From: an uncultured Collinsella sp.
Lineage (GTDB): Bacteria; Actinomycetota; Coriobacteriia; Coriobacteriales; Coriobacteriaceae
Reading direction: 5' to 3'
Length of the DNA: 47,427 nucleotides
Assembly: GCA_959600835.1 (NCBI GenBank)
Contig: CAUGNQ010000010.1
Span: forward strand, 1-47,427
In this document: positions 27,257 through 35,550 of the stretch, piece by piece
Numbering within the stretch: the stretch's first letter is position 1
Layout of the letters: the number at the start of each line of letters is the position of its first letter
Notes under the pieces: generated by a model
The model's input: the letters and a program-made list of their open reading frames with translations, nothing else
Told to the model about the DNA's origin: nothing
The model's database searches: none
Program-made: the position numbers and the translations under genes

Positions 27257-28477
27257 ATGGTTGATGAGGATTTTGCCTGGCGGCTTGCGCAGGAGCTTGT
27301 GCGGATCGACAGCTCAGACCCGGGCGCGTATGAGGATGAAATTGAGCGCTTCATTAAGAGGCTCATTGAGCAGCAGCTGGCACAACTTGATAGTTCTGCG
27401 CTCGATGCCGTGCAGATTGAGGAGCTCGAAGTGCTGCCCGGGCGCCGCAACCTTAAAGTCACCGTGCCGGGCCAAAGCGACGAGCCGCGGCTGATCTATA
27501 TCTGCCACATGGATACCGTCACCTTGGGCGATGGCTGGGACGCAGACATCGAACCGCTTGGGGCGGTTGTGCGCGACGATAAACTCTATGGCCGCGGTGC
27601 CTGCGATATGAAGGGTGGCCTGGCCTGCGCCATTGCCGCACTGGTCCATACGCTCGAGCGCGTGGCGGCGGATGGCGCGCTGCCACGCCGCGGCTTTTCG
27701 CTCATCTGCTCGGTCGACGAGGAAGACTTCATGCGCGGCTCAGAGGCCGCGATCGATGCTGGCTGGGTCAGCTCGCGCGAATGGGTGCTGGACACCGAGC
27801 CCACCGACGGACAGATCCAGGTGGCGCACAAGGGGCGTACGTGGTTCGAGATTGAAATGGCTGGCGTGACGGCGCATGCGAGCCAGCCTTGGAAGGGCGC
27901 GGATGCCGTCGCCGCCATGGCCGAGGTCGTGTGTTCGCTTCGTCGCGCGTTTGCGGCGCTGCCCGCGCACGATGAGCTGGGGCCTTCGACCATCACGTTT
28001 GGCCAAATCGAGGGCGGATATCGCCCCTACGTCGTACCCGACCGCGCCAAAGTCTGGGTCGACATGCGCCTGACCCCGCCGACCGATACGGCCGCCGCAA
28101 TCAATATGGTCGAGCATGCCATCGCCGTCGCCGAAGCCGCCGTTCCCGGTTGCCATGGCAGCTACACCGTGACGGGCGACCGCCCCGCCATCGAGCGCGA
28201 CCCGAACTCTCCCCTTCTAGCAGCGCTCAAGCGTGCCGCCGATGACGTAACGGACGCGGACACGACCGTCGGCTTCTTTACCGGCTACACCGATACCGCC
28301 GTCATTGCCGGCAAGACAGGCAACCGCAATTGTATGAGCTACGGCCCCGGCTCGTTGGCGCTCGCACACAAGCCCGACGAGTATGTGCCCCATGCCGATA
28401 TCGTTCGCTGCCAAAACGTGCTCATCGCGCTTGCCGATAACACGCTCTGGGACGCAAGCGGCCAAGTTGGGGCATAA
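27257..28477 (+). CDS. M20 family metallopeptidase/deacylase
   Basis: 406 residues. Metal-ligand motifs appear in order: YICHMDTVTLGDGW near residue 80, GRGACDMKGGLACA near 114 and CSVDEEDFMRGSE near 156, with WVLDTEPTDGQIQVAHKG near 180 as the lid/dimerisation start. This is the di-zinc M20 fold of succinyl-diaminopimelate desuccinylase, acetylornithine deacetylase and peptidase T relatives; the substrate is not clear. ATG 27257 with GTGAGG six bases upstream is preferred to ATG 27227, which lacks a site. A DUF1015-like gene follows after 39 bases. Confidence 0.87.
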   Translation: MVDEDFAWRLAQELVRIDSSDPGAYEDEIERFIKRLIEQQLAQLDSSALDAVQIEELEVLPGRRNLKVTVPGQSDEPRLIYICHMDTVTLGDGWDADIEPLGAVVRDDKLYGRGACDMKGGLACAIAALVHTLERVAADGALPRRGFSLICSVDEEDFMRGSEAAIDAGWVSSREWVLDTEPTDGQIQVAHKGRTWFEIEMAGVTAHASQPWKGADAVAAMAEVVCSLRRAFAALPAHDELGPSTITFGQIEGGYRPYVVPDRAKVWVDMRLTPPTDTAAAINMVEHAIAVAEAAVPGCHGSYTVTGDRPAIERDPNSPLLAALKRAADDVTDADTTVGFFTGYTDTAVIAGKTGNRNCMSYGPGSLALAHKPDEYVPHADIVRCQNVLIALADNTLWDASGQVGA

Positions 28478-28516
28478 TAAGCCGCGAACAAACCGACTCG
28501 CGCGTTAGGACCGCCC

Positions 28517-29206
28517 ATGAAAGCACTTCCGTTTCCCTGCATCCGCCCGGCTCAGGACCGTGTGCTCGAGGCGCTGCCTGCGATGGGCGGTATCCTGAGC
28601 GGCAACGACGCCCTGCGCGGCGCCATTGCTGACGGCCTAATGCTCAAGGATCCAGGCGCGGCGTATTACGTGTACGAATGCTCGGGCGAGCCGGGTCGCG
28701 CGACGGGTGTCGTGGCGATTTGCCCGGTTAACGTACTGACGGGTAGCGACGAGGCTGCCGCCGAGAGCGTCGACGCACTCGCCGCCGCGCGCGCGATCGC
28801 CGAGCTTAAGGTGCAGCCGCGCCCCGTGTCGCTCGCCTACGAGGCGTCGCCCGTCATGGATATCATTTTGAGCGCTGCCAAAGAGGGCGCATCGCTCTAC
28901 GCCGTCACCGATCCCGCGGGCGTCACACATCGCGTGTGGGAGGTCAAGCGCGAGGACGCCGTTGCCGCCATCCGTGCCATGCTCGATCAGGCGCCCGACC
29001 CGGTGTTCGCCGGTGACTCCGCCTATGTCGCCGCACTGGCTGGGGCATCGCAGATTCTGGCCGACGAGGCCCGCGCTGCCGGCGCCTACTCTGGCAAAGA
29101 GCCGTTCAACTTTGCTGTAGCCGTGCTGTTCCCCGCCGCGCAGGTCAGCGGCAGCGCGCCGCAGGTTCCGACGGGTCTGCTCACTCACCAGGTCTCACGG
29201 TTCTAG
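28517..29206 (+). CDS. Short, degenerate DUF1015-like protein
   Basis: 229 residues, roughly half the usual DUF1015 length. Recognisable pieces are the start FPCIRPAQDRV, AAYYVYECSG, THRVWEVKREDAVAAI and FNFAVAVLFPAAQV. The family's hallmark IADGHHRY is replaced by VFAGDSAYVAAL, so both histidines are gone, and the C-terminal third is missing. Either this is a shortened, altered-function paralog or it is in decay. The frame is intact and codon use normal, which argues for a working gene. It is co-directional with the M20 gene, and a terminator follows. Confidence 0.7.
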   Translation: MKALPFPCIRPAQDRVLEALPAMGGILSGNDALRGAIADGLMLKDPGAAYYVYECSGEPGRATGVVAICPVNVLTGSDEAAAESVDALAAARAIAELKVQPRPVSLAYEASPVMDIILSAAKEGASLYAVTDPAGVTHRVWEVKREDAVAAIRAMLDQAPDPVFAGDSAYVAALAGASQILADEARAAGAYSGKEPFNFAVAVLFPAAQVSGSAPQVPTGLLTHQVSRF

Positions 29207-29251
29207 CGAACTCAAACGCTAAGCTGGAAAACCCAGCATCCAAACAAACAA

Positions 29252-29291
29252 GGGGCGGAGATGCAGCAAACGCATGCACCTCCGCCCTTTT
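29252..29291 (+). terminator. Rho-independent terminator
   Basis: GGGCGGAG and CTCCGCCC pair, with an extended TGC/GCA inner helix, followed by TTTT. It lies 46 bases after the DUF1015-like gene and before a convergent gene. Confidence 0.8.
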
Positions 29292-29335
29292 CGCATCAAA
29301 CAATTACGCCGGTAAACCGGGCCGCAACGTCAGCG

Positions 29336-29971
29336 TTATCCACGCTGCGGACCTGCCGCCGCCACGAGCGGCTCTAGCCCCAGCTCGCGCGCGTAGTCTT
29401 CCTGCGTAAAGACTTCGACCAGTTCAAACGTATCGGCCGCATCGTCAAACGCAAAATGCAGCACTGAGCAGTTGCCCGGCACGCGTTCGCGCTCGTCGGC
29501 CGCCGCGCCCCGCACGTGGTCCAAAAACTCCTTGATAGCTGAGCCATGACTTACCGCGAGCACGCACGTATGGTCCGGACGCCGCATAAGATCGGTCAGC
29601 GTCGCCACCATGCGCGTGCGCACCTGGATCTGGCCCTCGCCGCCAAACTGCCGATAGAAGTCGCGCCACGGGCGCTCGGGCATAAGCATCACGCGCTCGG
29701 CCTCAAAGTCGCCAAAGAACCACTCACGCAGGCCGTCCAGGCGCTCGTACGCCAAGCCCGGCCACAAGTTGGCGATAGTCTGCTCGGTGCGATGAAGCGT
29801 AGAGGTGTAGGCATGATCGGGCTCAATGCCGCGCGCACGTAAAAACATGCCGGCGCGCGCCGCCTGGTCGCAACCCAACTGCGTAAGCGGCGAGTCACTC
29901 CACCCCTGAATGATACGCTTAAGGTTGAATATCGTCTGTCCATGACGGACCAGATACAGATCTTTATTCAT
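29336..29971 (-). CDS. Histidine phosphatase (phosphoglycerate-mutase-like), copy 1
   Basis: 211 residues. LVRHGQTIFN near residue 6 holds the catalytic His of the RHG motif, and CVLAVSHGSAIKEFL near 142 the second His. REWFFGDFE near 82 is the proton-donor region. Family members hydrolyse phosphate esters such as phosphosugars or nucleotide precursors; the substrate is unknown. ATG 29971 is chosen over an upstream start because AAAGGA lies seven bases ahead. It begins 17 bases after the stop of a paralog at 29989-30531 and probably shares its transcript. Confidence 0.88.
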   Translation of the reverse strand: MNKDLYLVRHGQTIFNLKRIIQGWSDSPLTQLGCDQAARAGMFLRARGIEPDHAYTSTLHRTEQTIANLWPGLAYERLDGLREWFFGDFEAERVMLMPERPWRDFYRQFGGEGQIQVRTRMVATLTDLMRRPDHTCVLAVSHGSAIKEFLDHVRGAAADERERVPGNCSVLHFAFDDAADTFELVEVFTQEDYARELGLEPLVAAAGPQRG

Positions 29972-29988
29972 AGGGGTCCTTTCGTTCG

Positions 29989-30531
29989 TTACCAACCCAA
30001 GAGCGAAAACGCCCCGTCGCAATAGCCAAAATGAAGCACGGCACCGTTGTCGGGTAGCTCTCCCCCGCCAGTCACATACTCAAGAAACTCCTGGCAGGCT
30101 GAGCCGTGGGAAACCGCCAGCACGCAGTCGTGCTGCGGCCGGGCCATAATACGGGACAGCGCCGCGACCATGCGCGACTGAAGCTGCACTTCCGACTCGC
30201 CGCCAAAGGCCACCGGATAATCGCCCCAGGGCTGCGGCGGCATCTCGCGATTTGATGTGCCCTCCAGCGAGCCAAAATGCCACTCACGCAGGTCATCGAC
30301 CAGCTCAATGGAACGGCCCTCGCCAACGATAAGCTCGGCCGTATGCCGCGCCCGGCCCAACGGCGAGGAATACACATGATCAAAGGCCACGCCACGCGCC
30401 GCAAACGCCGTACGCGCCGTCAGCGCCTGCTCGCGCCCGCGCGCCGTAAGCGGCGAATCGTGCCAGCCCTGCAAAATGCTCTGCACATTGAGCTCAGTCT
30501 GCCCATGCCGCACCAAATACAGATCTGCCAC
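29989..30531 (-). CDS. Histidine phosphatase (phosphoglycerate-mutase-like), copy 2
   Basis: 180 residues: YLVRHGQTELN at the start, REWHFGSLEGTSNREMPPQP mid-chain and CVLAVSHGSACQEFL near 134. It aligns with the neighbour at 29336 over nearly its whole length (for example ILQGWHDSPLTARG against IIQGWSDSPLTQLG), so the pair is a tandem duplication that has diverged. It starts at GTG 30531 after GGGGAGA. It is shorter than copy 1, mainly at the C-terminus. Soluble; substrate unknown. Confidence 0.87.
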   Translation of the reverse strand: MADLYLVRHGQTELNVQSILQGWHDSPLTARGREQALTARTAFAARGVAFDHVYSSPLGRARHTAELIVGEGRSIELVDDLREWHFGSLEGTSNREMPPQPWGDYPVAFGGESEVQLQSRMVAALSRIMARPQHDCVLAVSHGSACQEFLEYVTGGGELPDNGAVLHFGYCDGAFSLLGW

Positions 30532-30546
30532 ACGCTCTCCCCTCGT

Positions 30547-30581
30547 ACCACCACAAAGGGGACAGGCACCTTTGTGGTGGT
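30547..30581. repeat. 35-bp palindrome (ACCACCACAAAGG family), copy 1
   Basis: Arms ACCACCACAAAGG and CCTTTGTGGTGGT are exact reverse complements around a 9-base centre (GGACAGGCA). The same element in the opposite orientation, with a few substitutions, is at 43336-43370. It lies between the starts of the phosphatase gene and the next leftward gene. Confidence 0.75.
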
Positions 30582-30613
30582 TTACCGTCTGATCACGCCG
30601 CGGTGACGCTCAG

Positions 30614-31285
30614 CTACACCAGCACGTCGGCGAGCGGGCGCTTGGGTACGTGGTGCACCTGCGCATCGTCACGCCAGTAATTAATTGAGCCGTCGGGGTT
30701 GGAATCGATCGCATCGATCATCTGCGTCTCGGCCGGCACGCCAAAAGCCATGATCAGCTTGAGCTCATACTTGTCGTTATCGAGCCCCATAGCATCGATC
30801 GCGCGGGGCGTAAAGGCCTTGAACATGCAGGCTGCCACCTCGGGCGTGGCGCTGCGAGCGGCGAGCATCATCGTCTGCGCGGCAATGCCCGTGTCGACCT
30901 CGGTGATGGGCGCGGCGGGCTTACCCGGAACAGCGCGCTCGGCAAGAATCGCGATGTAGCCGGTCGGACGCTCGCCCTCGGCAGGACCCGACCAATCCTT
31001 AAGCGCGCCGGCCCATGCAAGCTCATCAAATACACGCGCGCAATCCTCGGCACCGCTCACCACATGAAAACGCAGACGCTGAGCATTGGCGCCGCAGGGA
31101 GCCAGGTGCGCCAGTTCCGCCAGCTCGAGCAAAAACTCGCGCGGCACGCGCATGGACTCGTCAAAACGGCGGCACGTACGGGCGCGGCGGACCAGCGCGT
31201 CAAACGTGTCCAGGCCAAGCTTTTCGCAACCTTGCTTTGCCATCGATTCGACACTCGACGGTGCCTCGGGAACTGCTTCGTTCAT
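30614..31285 (-). CDS. Nitroreductase family protein
   Basis: 223 residues from ATG 31285, which has GGGGG ahead of it; the frame is open further upstream but that part has no homology. RRARTCRRFDESMRVPREFL near residue 32 is the FMN-phosphate binding start of the nitroreductase fold, followed by LAHLAPCGANAQRLRFHVV near 57. Later, EVDTGIAAQTMMLAARS near 128 matches the family's central helix. Members are FMN-dependent NAD(P)H oxidoreductases. The C-terminal WRDDAQVHHVPKRPL is typical of the coenzyme-B12/BluB-like nitroreductase tail with K/R. Single gene. Confidence 0.8.
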   Translation of the reverse strand: MNEAVPEAPSSVESMAKQGCEKLGLDTFDALVRRARTCRRFDESMRVPREFLLELAELAHLAPCGANAQRLRFHVVSGAEDCARVFDELAWAGALKDWSGPAEGERPTGYIAILAERAVPGKPAAPITEVDTGIAAQTMMLAARSATPEVAACMFKAFTPRAIDAMGLDNDKYELKLIMAFGVPAETQMIDAIDSNPDGSINYWRDDAQVHHVPKRPLADVLV

Positions 31286-31519
31286 AGGGACCCCCAATAC
31301 AAGCCAATTGTCCTTAGGAAAATCTAACCTAAAACGTAGGCAATAACGAACAGGGCTGCAATGTTCTACACCTGTTGAATAGAAACTCGCGACGTGGGGA
31401 ACAACGGAAACAATTCGGGGCCTTTGGGTTACGTTTCGCCCTCCCCGACCCATACGTCAGCGCCCTTAGGGGATACTGGTTGTAACGATCAAGGCTTACG
31501 CCGCACGGAAAGGAGACTT

Positions 31520-32122
31520 ATGGGCATCTTTAAGAACGATGATCAAAAATCGAGCCAGTTTGGATTTGACGAGAAAAGCATGGCGGGCAAAGCCGTCAAG
31601 GCCGTACGCTGGATCTACGCCATCACGGGCGTCTTAGCACTCATTGCTGGTATCGCGCTGCTTTTTGCACCTGCCAAGTCCCTCGTCTTTTTGACGACTG
31701 TCCTGGGTTTTTACTTTGTAATCACTGCTGCCATCAGACTATTCACTGCCATTTTTGAGCCGCTGCTGCCCACCGGCTGGCGCGTGACGAGCATCATCTC
31801 CAACCTACTCATTATCTTGGGCGGCGTCATAATCCTGCGCAATCAGGCCTTCTCGACCGCGACGCTCACCACGCTTGTAGTGGTCGTCGCCGGCTTTGGC
31901 TGGATCGTCGAAGGCGTCATGTCGATTCTGGAATCCGAGCTTTCCGCCAACCGCGCCCTCGCCATCCTGAGCGGCGCACTCTCCATCATCGCGGGCATGT
32001 TCGTGTTTATCTATCCGCTGTGGTCGGCCAAGATGCTCGTCATCTTTAGCGGTGCCGCGCTGCTGGTGTTTGGCGTGACGCTCATTGTCCGCGCCATTCA
32101 GTTTGGCAAACTGGTGCGCTAG
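31520..32122 (+). CDS. DUF308 (HdeD-like) membrane protein
   Basis: 200 residues with six hydrophobic segments in three pairs, beginning near residue 32 (WIYAITGVLALIAGIALLFA). This is the internal duplication pattern of DUF308/HdeD proteins, which are linked to acid or envelope stress in enterobacteria; the function here is unknown. ATG 31520 has AAGGAG five bases upstream. The next gene begins immediately after its stop, so they are one operon. Confidence 0.82.
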   Translation: MGIFKNDDQKSSQFGFDEKSMAGKAVKAVRWIYAITGVLALIAGIALLFAPAKSLVFLTTVLGFYFVITAAIRLFTAIFEPLLPTGWRVTSIISNLLIILGGVIILRNQAFSTATLTTLVVVVAGFGWIVEGVMSILESELSANRALAILSGALSIIAGMFVFIYPLWSAKMLVIFSGAALLVFGVTLIVRAIQFGKLVR

Positions 32123-32605
32123 ATGCCAAAGACGCTTTTTATTGATGCCGACGCCTGCCCGGTCACGCGCGAGTCGATTGACTGCGCGCGGCGGGCGGGC
32201 GTCGCCGTTGTTATCGCCGGCAACAGCACGCAAAACCTGGAACGGCACATTCGCCGCGACGACCCGCGCGATGCCGAGCACGCGCGACGCGGCTTTTGGA
32301 TCACGACGCTCGACGTGAGCGTGGGCGCCGACAGCGCCGACTTTGCCATTGTCGAACGCCTGCAGGCGGGCGACGTGGTCGTGACGCAGGACATTGGCTT
32401 GGCGAGCATGGTGCTCGGGCGCGATGCCGCCGCTATCGGTGTGCGCGGGCGCGTCTACGACAAAGCAACCATCGACATGCAGCTGTTTATTCGCCACGAG
32501 GAAAAGAAGGTACGCCGCGCCGGCGGACGCACTCGCGGTCCGGCAGCATTTACCAGCGAAGACCGCGCCCGCTTTAAACGCAACCTCACCGAGTTGCTGC
32601 ACTAA
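32123..32605 (+). CDS. YaiI/YqxD (UPF0178, DUF188) family protein
   Basis: 160 residues. LFIDADACPVTRESI at the N-terminus, VVTQDIGLASMVLGRDA near 90, and RTRGPAAFTSEDRARFKRNL at the C-terminus are the family signature. The fold is PIN-like, with acidic residues (Asp7, Asp9, Asp94) that could bind a metal, but the biochemical role is unknown. The ATG directly follows the previous gene's TAG, so it depends on coupled translation. A terminator follows. Confidence 0.9.
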   Translation: MPKTLFIDADACPVTRESIDCARRAGVAVVIAGNSTQNLERHIRRDDPRDAEHARRGFWITTLDVSVGADSADFAIVERLQAGDVVVTQDIGLASMVLGRDAAAIGVRGRVYDKATIDMQLFIRHEEKKVRRAGGRTRGPAAFTSEDRARFKRNLTELLH

Positions 32606-32607
32606 CC

Positions 32608-32645
32608 AAGGTAGATTTTTGAGACATGCCTAAAATCTACCTTTT
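32608..32645 (+). terminator. Terminator after the YaiI/YqxD gene
   Basis: AAGGTAGATTTT and AAAATCTACCTT pair perfectly over 12 bp around a 9-11-base loop, followed by TTTTTG. It starts two bases after the stop codon. Confidence 0.85.
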
Positions 32646-32684
32646 TGTTTTGAGCGGTGTGAGCGCTCGGAATCCATTGCTCAA

Positions 32685-32761
32685 CAAAAAACGGGCTTCA
32701 AAATGCCATGCGTCGCCGCATTGCGCAGGCGCTGAGCATGGCTATTTGAAGCCCATTTTTT
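32685..32761. terminator. Bidirectional terminator between convergent genes
   Basis: GGGCTTCAAA (32693 on) and TTTGAAGCCC pair at the base. An inner helix GCCATGC/GCATGGC lies inside. A6 lies on the left and T6 on the right, so it can act on both strands, including the leftward exporter gene at 32770. Confidence 0.85.
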
Positions 32762-32769
32762 AGGCCTAC

Positions 32770-33858
32770 TTAGAGGCCAACGGCGGAGAGGATGAGGCCC
32801 CAGCCAGCGCCGATGACGTACATCATGATCAGGAACACGGCATTTTCGCGGGCGCTGCGGTTGGTGCGGAACAGCACCAGATAACCCACGCCGGCGGAAA
32901 TGAGCGTGCCGGCGAGCATCGGCGCCAGTTGCAGCGCGCCTTCCAGATACAGCTGTGTAATGACCACGCTCGCCGAGCAATTGGGAATCAGCCCGACAAG
33001 CGCCGAACCCAGGACAGCGAGTGTCTCGTTGCCGCGCAGGAACTGCTCGATCGCGGACTCGCCGAACGTCTCGAGCACGGCGACCAGAATCAGCGTCACC
33101 AGAAAAATGAATACCGAGACCTGCACGGTGTGCGAGATCGCACTGCGGATGATCGACAGGACAGGCGTCCCTTCGTGGGAGTGAGAGTGACCGTGACCGT
33201 CATGGTGTTCATGTTCGCCCTCATGACCGTGATCGTGGCCATGTCCGTGTTCGTGCTCGTCCTCGTCTTCATCACAACCGCAATGGTCGCGCTCGCACAG
33301 CTCGTGGATGTGGTCGGCGCTCACGCCTGCCTCGGCCACCTCGTCGATGATGTCACCGCCGCTGTGGTCGTCGTGCGCGCAGTTCACGTGGGCCGGGTTG
33401 GCCGCGGTTCCCAGCACGGTACGGCGAATCGCCGCGTGCGCGCGGGCGTTACGGCGCAGGCCGCGAATGGCAGCGTCCACGATAAAACCCGTGACCAGTG
33501 CGATCAGCGCTTTCGAAGCCAAAAGCATCGCCATAGTCTGCACGGGAACCTGCTCGGCAAGCAACAGCGGCAGCATCTCGTCGGAGGTCGAAAGGAACAC
33601 CGCCACCAACGTGCCCAAGGTCACGACACGGCCGGCGTACAGCGTGGCCGCCATGGCCGAAAAGCCGCACTGCGGCACCATGCCCAGCAGCGAGCCAACC
33701 ACGGGACCCGCAGCGCCGGCGCGCTTGATAGCGCCGTTGACGCGGTCGCCCGCAACGTGCTCAAGTGTCTCGAGAGCAAGATACGTCACCAACAAAAACG
33801 GCACCAGCGACAGCGTGTCCTTGCCGGCGTCGAGCAGAATATCAATCAGTAAATCCAT
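32770..33858 (-). CDS. ArsP_2-type heavy-metal exporter/permease with His-rich loop
   Basis: 362 residues with two bundles of hydrophobic segments and duplicated motifs MVPQCGFSAMAATLYAG near 60 and LIPNCSASVVITQLY near 290. These belong to the ~10-TM family annotated as arsenic efflux or putative manganese transporter. Between the halves, residues about 145-225 form a long hydrophilic loop with a dense His/Asp/Glu run (HEHGHGHDHGHEGEHEHH) and Cys-His pairs, suited to divalent metal binding. The likely role is metal or metalloid efflux; the metal is uncertain. Divergent from the exonuclease gene; the imperfect palindrome CCTAG-N7-CTAGG in the shared upstream region could be an operator. Confidence 0.78.
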   Translation of the reverse strand: MDLLIDILLDAGKDTLSLVPFLLVTYLALETLEHVAGDRVNGAIKRAGAAGPVVGSLLGMVPQCGFSAMAATLYAGRVVTLGTLVAVFLSTSDEMLPLLLAEQVPVQTMAMLLASKALIALVTGFIVDAAIRGLRRNARAHAAIRRTVLGTAANPAHVNCAHDDHSGGDIIDEVAEAGVSADHIHELCERDHCGCDEDEDEHEHGHGHDHGHEGEHEHHDGHGHSHSHEGTPVLSIIRSAISHTVQVSVFIFLVTLILVAVLETFGESAIEQFLRGNETLAVLGSALVGLIPNCSASVVITQLYLEGALQLAPMLAGTLISAGVGYLVLFRTNRSARENAVFLIMMYVIGAGWGLILSAVGL

Positions 33859-34029
33859 GACGGATGGAACCTTTCGTGTCTTTCGGCAGCATTGTAAAAG
33901 TCCTAGCGGTCAACTAGGGTATTGTAGTTGTCCCGGGCGCGGTGCCAATAGTTGCCTATGGTAAACTATCATCTCGCCATAACTCAGTAACCTCGAGCCG
34001 CACAACGCGGCCCGTCCAAGGAGTAGCAT

Positions 34030-34998
34030 ATGAACGTATCGCAAGCACTCGAATACGAGCGCCAGCCGTTTATCCCCATGTTTATCTACGGCGACCACGG
34101 CGCCATGGAGTCCGAGCGCCAGAAGGGCGAGGAGGCCCTCAAGGTGCTCGAGACCGAGTACTTTACTGCCGAGGGCGACCCCGGCTTCGACTTTGCCACC
34201 GTGCGCGACCTGGCCGACCGCAACCGCGACCTGTGCGACCAGATTGGCGAGGCACGCCTGCGCAACGTGACGCCCGCGACGCTCTCGCGCGGCCTGTCCG
34301 ACGCCGACACCTGCGCCGCCATCGGCAAGATGCAAAAGCGCACCGCCGCGTCCGTTATGCGCGAGATCCGCGGCGACCGCGACGCACTCGGCGTGGCCTA
34401 TGCCCGCAAGCCCATCCAGGGCACCGTGCTCGGTATCGACATCGAGACCACCGGTCGCGCGCCCGAGCGCGGCTATATCATCAACGTGGGCTGGGAGATC
34501 ATGGAACTCACCAGCGACGCCATCCCGCACGACGCCGAGGCGCACTACTGTGGCCTGCCCGACATCTACCGCGGCGAGGATGTGCCGCTGTCGAATATCC
34601 ACCACATTACCTGGGACGACATCGACGGCAAAACGCCCTTCCGCGAGAACAAGGAGCTGCAAAAGCAGCTGCTCAAGCTTATGAAGAAGTACCCGTACAT
34701 GGCACACAACGCCGCCTTTGAGGACAGCTGGTTCAAGATCCACCTGGACGGCTACGCCGAGGCACGCCGCGCCGGCAAGATCATCGTCATCGACTCGCGC
34801 CAGATCTGCCGCAGCCTGGACGCCGACGTGCGCTCGCTCCCCCGCGAGTCCGCCCCAGCCGCGCTCGAGAACTGGGCGCGCCGCCGTGGAACCCTCGCCG
34901 CCGACGCCAACGAGCAGCATCTGGGTCTGGATGACACCGACCTCATGCTCCGCACGGTACAGGCCGAGTTCAACCTCAAGAACCTGTTTGCGAAATAA
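34030..34998 (+). CDS. DnaQ-like DEDDh 3'-5' exonuclease domain protein
   Basis: 322 residues. The C-terminal 190 form the exonuclease domain: GIDIETTG near 138 (Exo I, Asp and Glu), YMAHNAAFEDSW near 226 (Exo II) and HLGLDDTDLM near 297 (Exo III, H-x4-D). The Exo II motif reads NAAFED, slightly altered from the usual NAxFD. The N-terminal 130 residues are helical and charged, and I do not recognise them. Possible roles are DNA repair or RNA trimming. ATG 34030 follows AAGGAG. A terminator lies at 35066-35101. Confidence 0.85.
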   Translation: MNVSQALEYERQPFIPMFIYGDHGAMESERQKGEEALKVLETEYFTAEGDPGFDFATVRDLADRNRDLCDQIGEARLRNVTPATLSRGLSDADTCAAIGKMQKRTAASVMREIRGDRDALGVAYARKPIQGTVLGIDIETTGRAPERGYIINVGWEIMELTSDAIPHDAEAHYCGLPDIYRGEDVPLSNIHHITWDDIDGKTPFRENKELQKQLLKLMKKYPYMAHNAAFEDSWFKIHLDGYAEARRAGKIIVIDSRQICRSLDADVRSLPRESAPAALENWARRRGTLAADANEQHLGLDDTDLMLRTVQAEFNLKNLFAK

Positions 34999-35065
34999 CC
35001 GATCCATCTGCGGGAGCGCCTGCCAGGCACAGTGCAATCCGTCTGGGCACACCGGCACGCAGTAA

Positions 35066-35101
35066 ACTAGGGCGCAGTCTTATGGCTGCACCCTAGTTTT
35101 A
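35066..35101 (+). terminator. Terminator after the exonuclease gene
   Basis: ACTAGGGCGCAG and CTGCACCCTAGT pair around a short loop, followed by TTTT. Confidence 0.85.
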
Positions 35102-35147
35102 ATCAAAACGAGCAAATACGCATGCTTCACATAGTCGGCAGGTTGGC

Positions 35148-35338
35148 CCACCTACTTTTTTCGAGTTGTTCGGCCAGCTGAACCACTAGTCGAGGCCCCT
35201 TGAACCGCAATCGAGCGCTATAGTCGCCCCAATTTCGCAACCAAGCCCTATAAATCTACCTGAATCAATTCGAATAGGACGTTGCGATCGCACCATTCGT
35301 ATAGGATAAGGCCGAATAACTCAAATTATGTTGGTGAG
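35148..35338. repeat. 191-bp inverted-repeat element A, left of the orphan gene
   Basis: The left end (CCACCTACTTTTTTCGAG...CGGCCA, 35148-35176) and right end (35310-35338) are imperfect inverted repeats, about 21 of 29 positions. The left arm matches that of element B (36779-36807) at about 26 of 29 positions. The interior differs between A and B. The rest of 34999-35550 holds the terminator before it and a GGGGCAGC/GCTGCCCC hairpin (35402-35440) after it; no gene is seen. Confidence 0.7.
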
Positions 35339-35550
35339 GCATCTGAGCGGTCGGCAAAAACGCTTAGAAGCTACGAATCCGCAACTAAAGTTCACCAAAA
35401 TGGGGCAGCCGACAGAAACCTCCCCAGCCGAAGCTGCCCCCCTCAATACGACAGCTCAAAAACCCACCGTTCGCAGAAGATAAGCCGCGCCCCAATACCG
35501 TTGCCCGAAGTTTCGAGCGTATATGGCGTCCGCTATGCCATCATGCGCGT

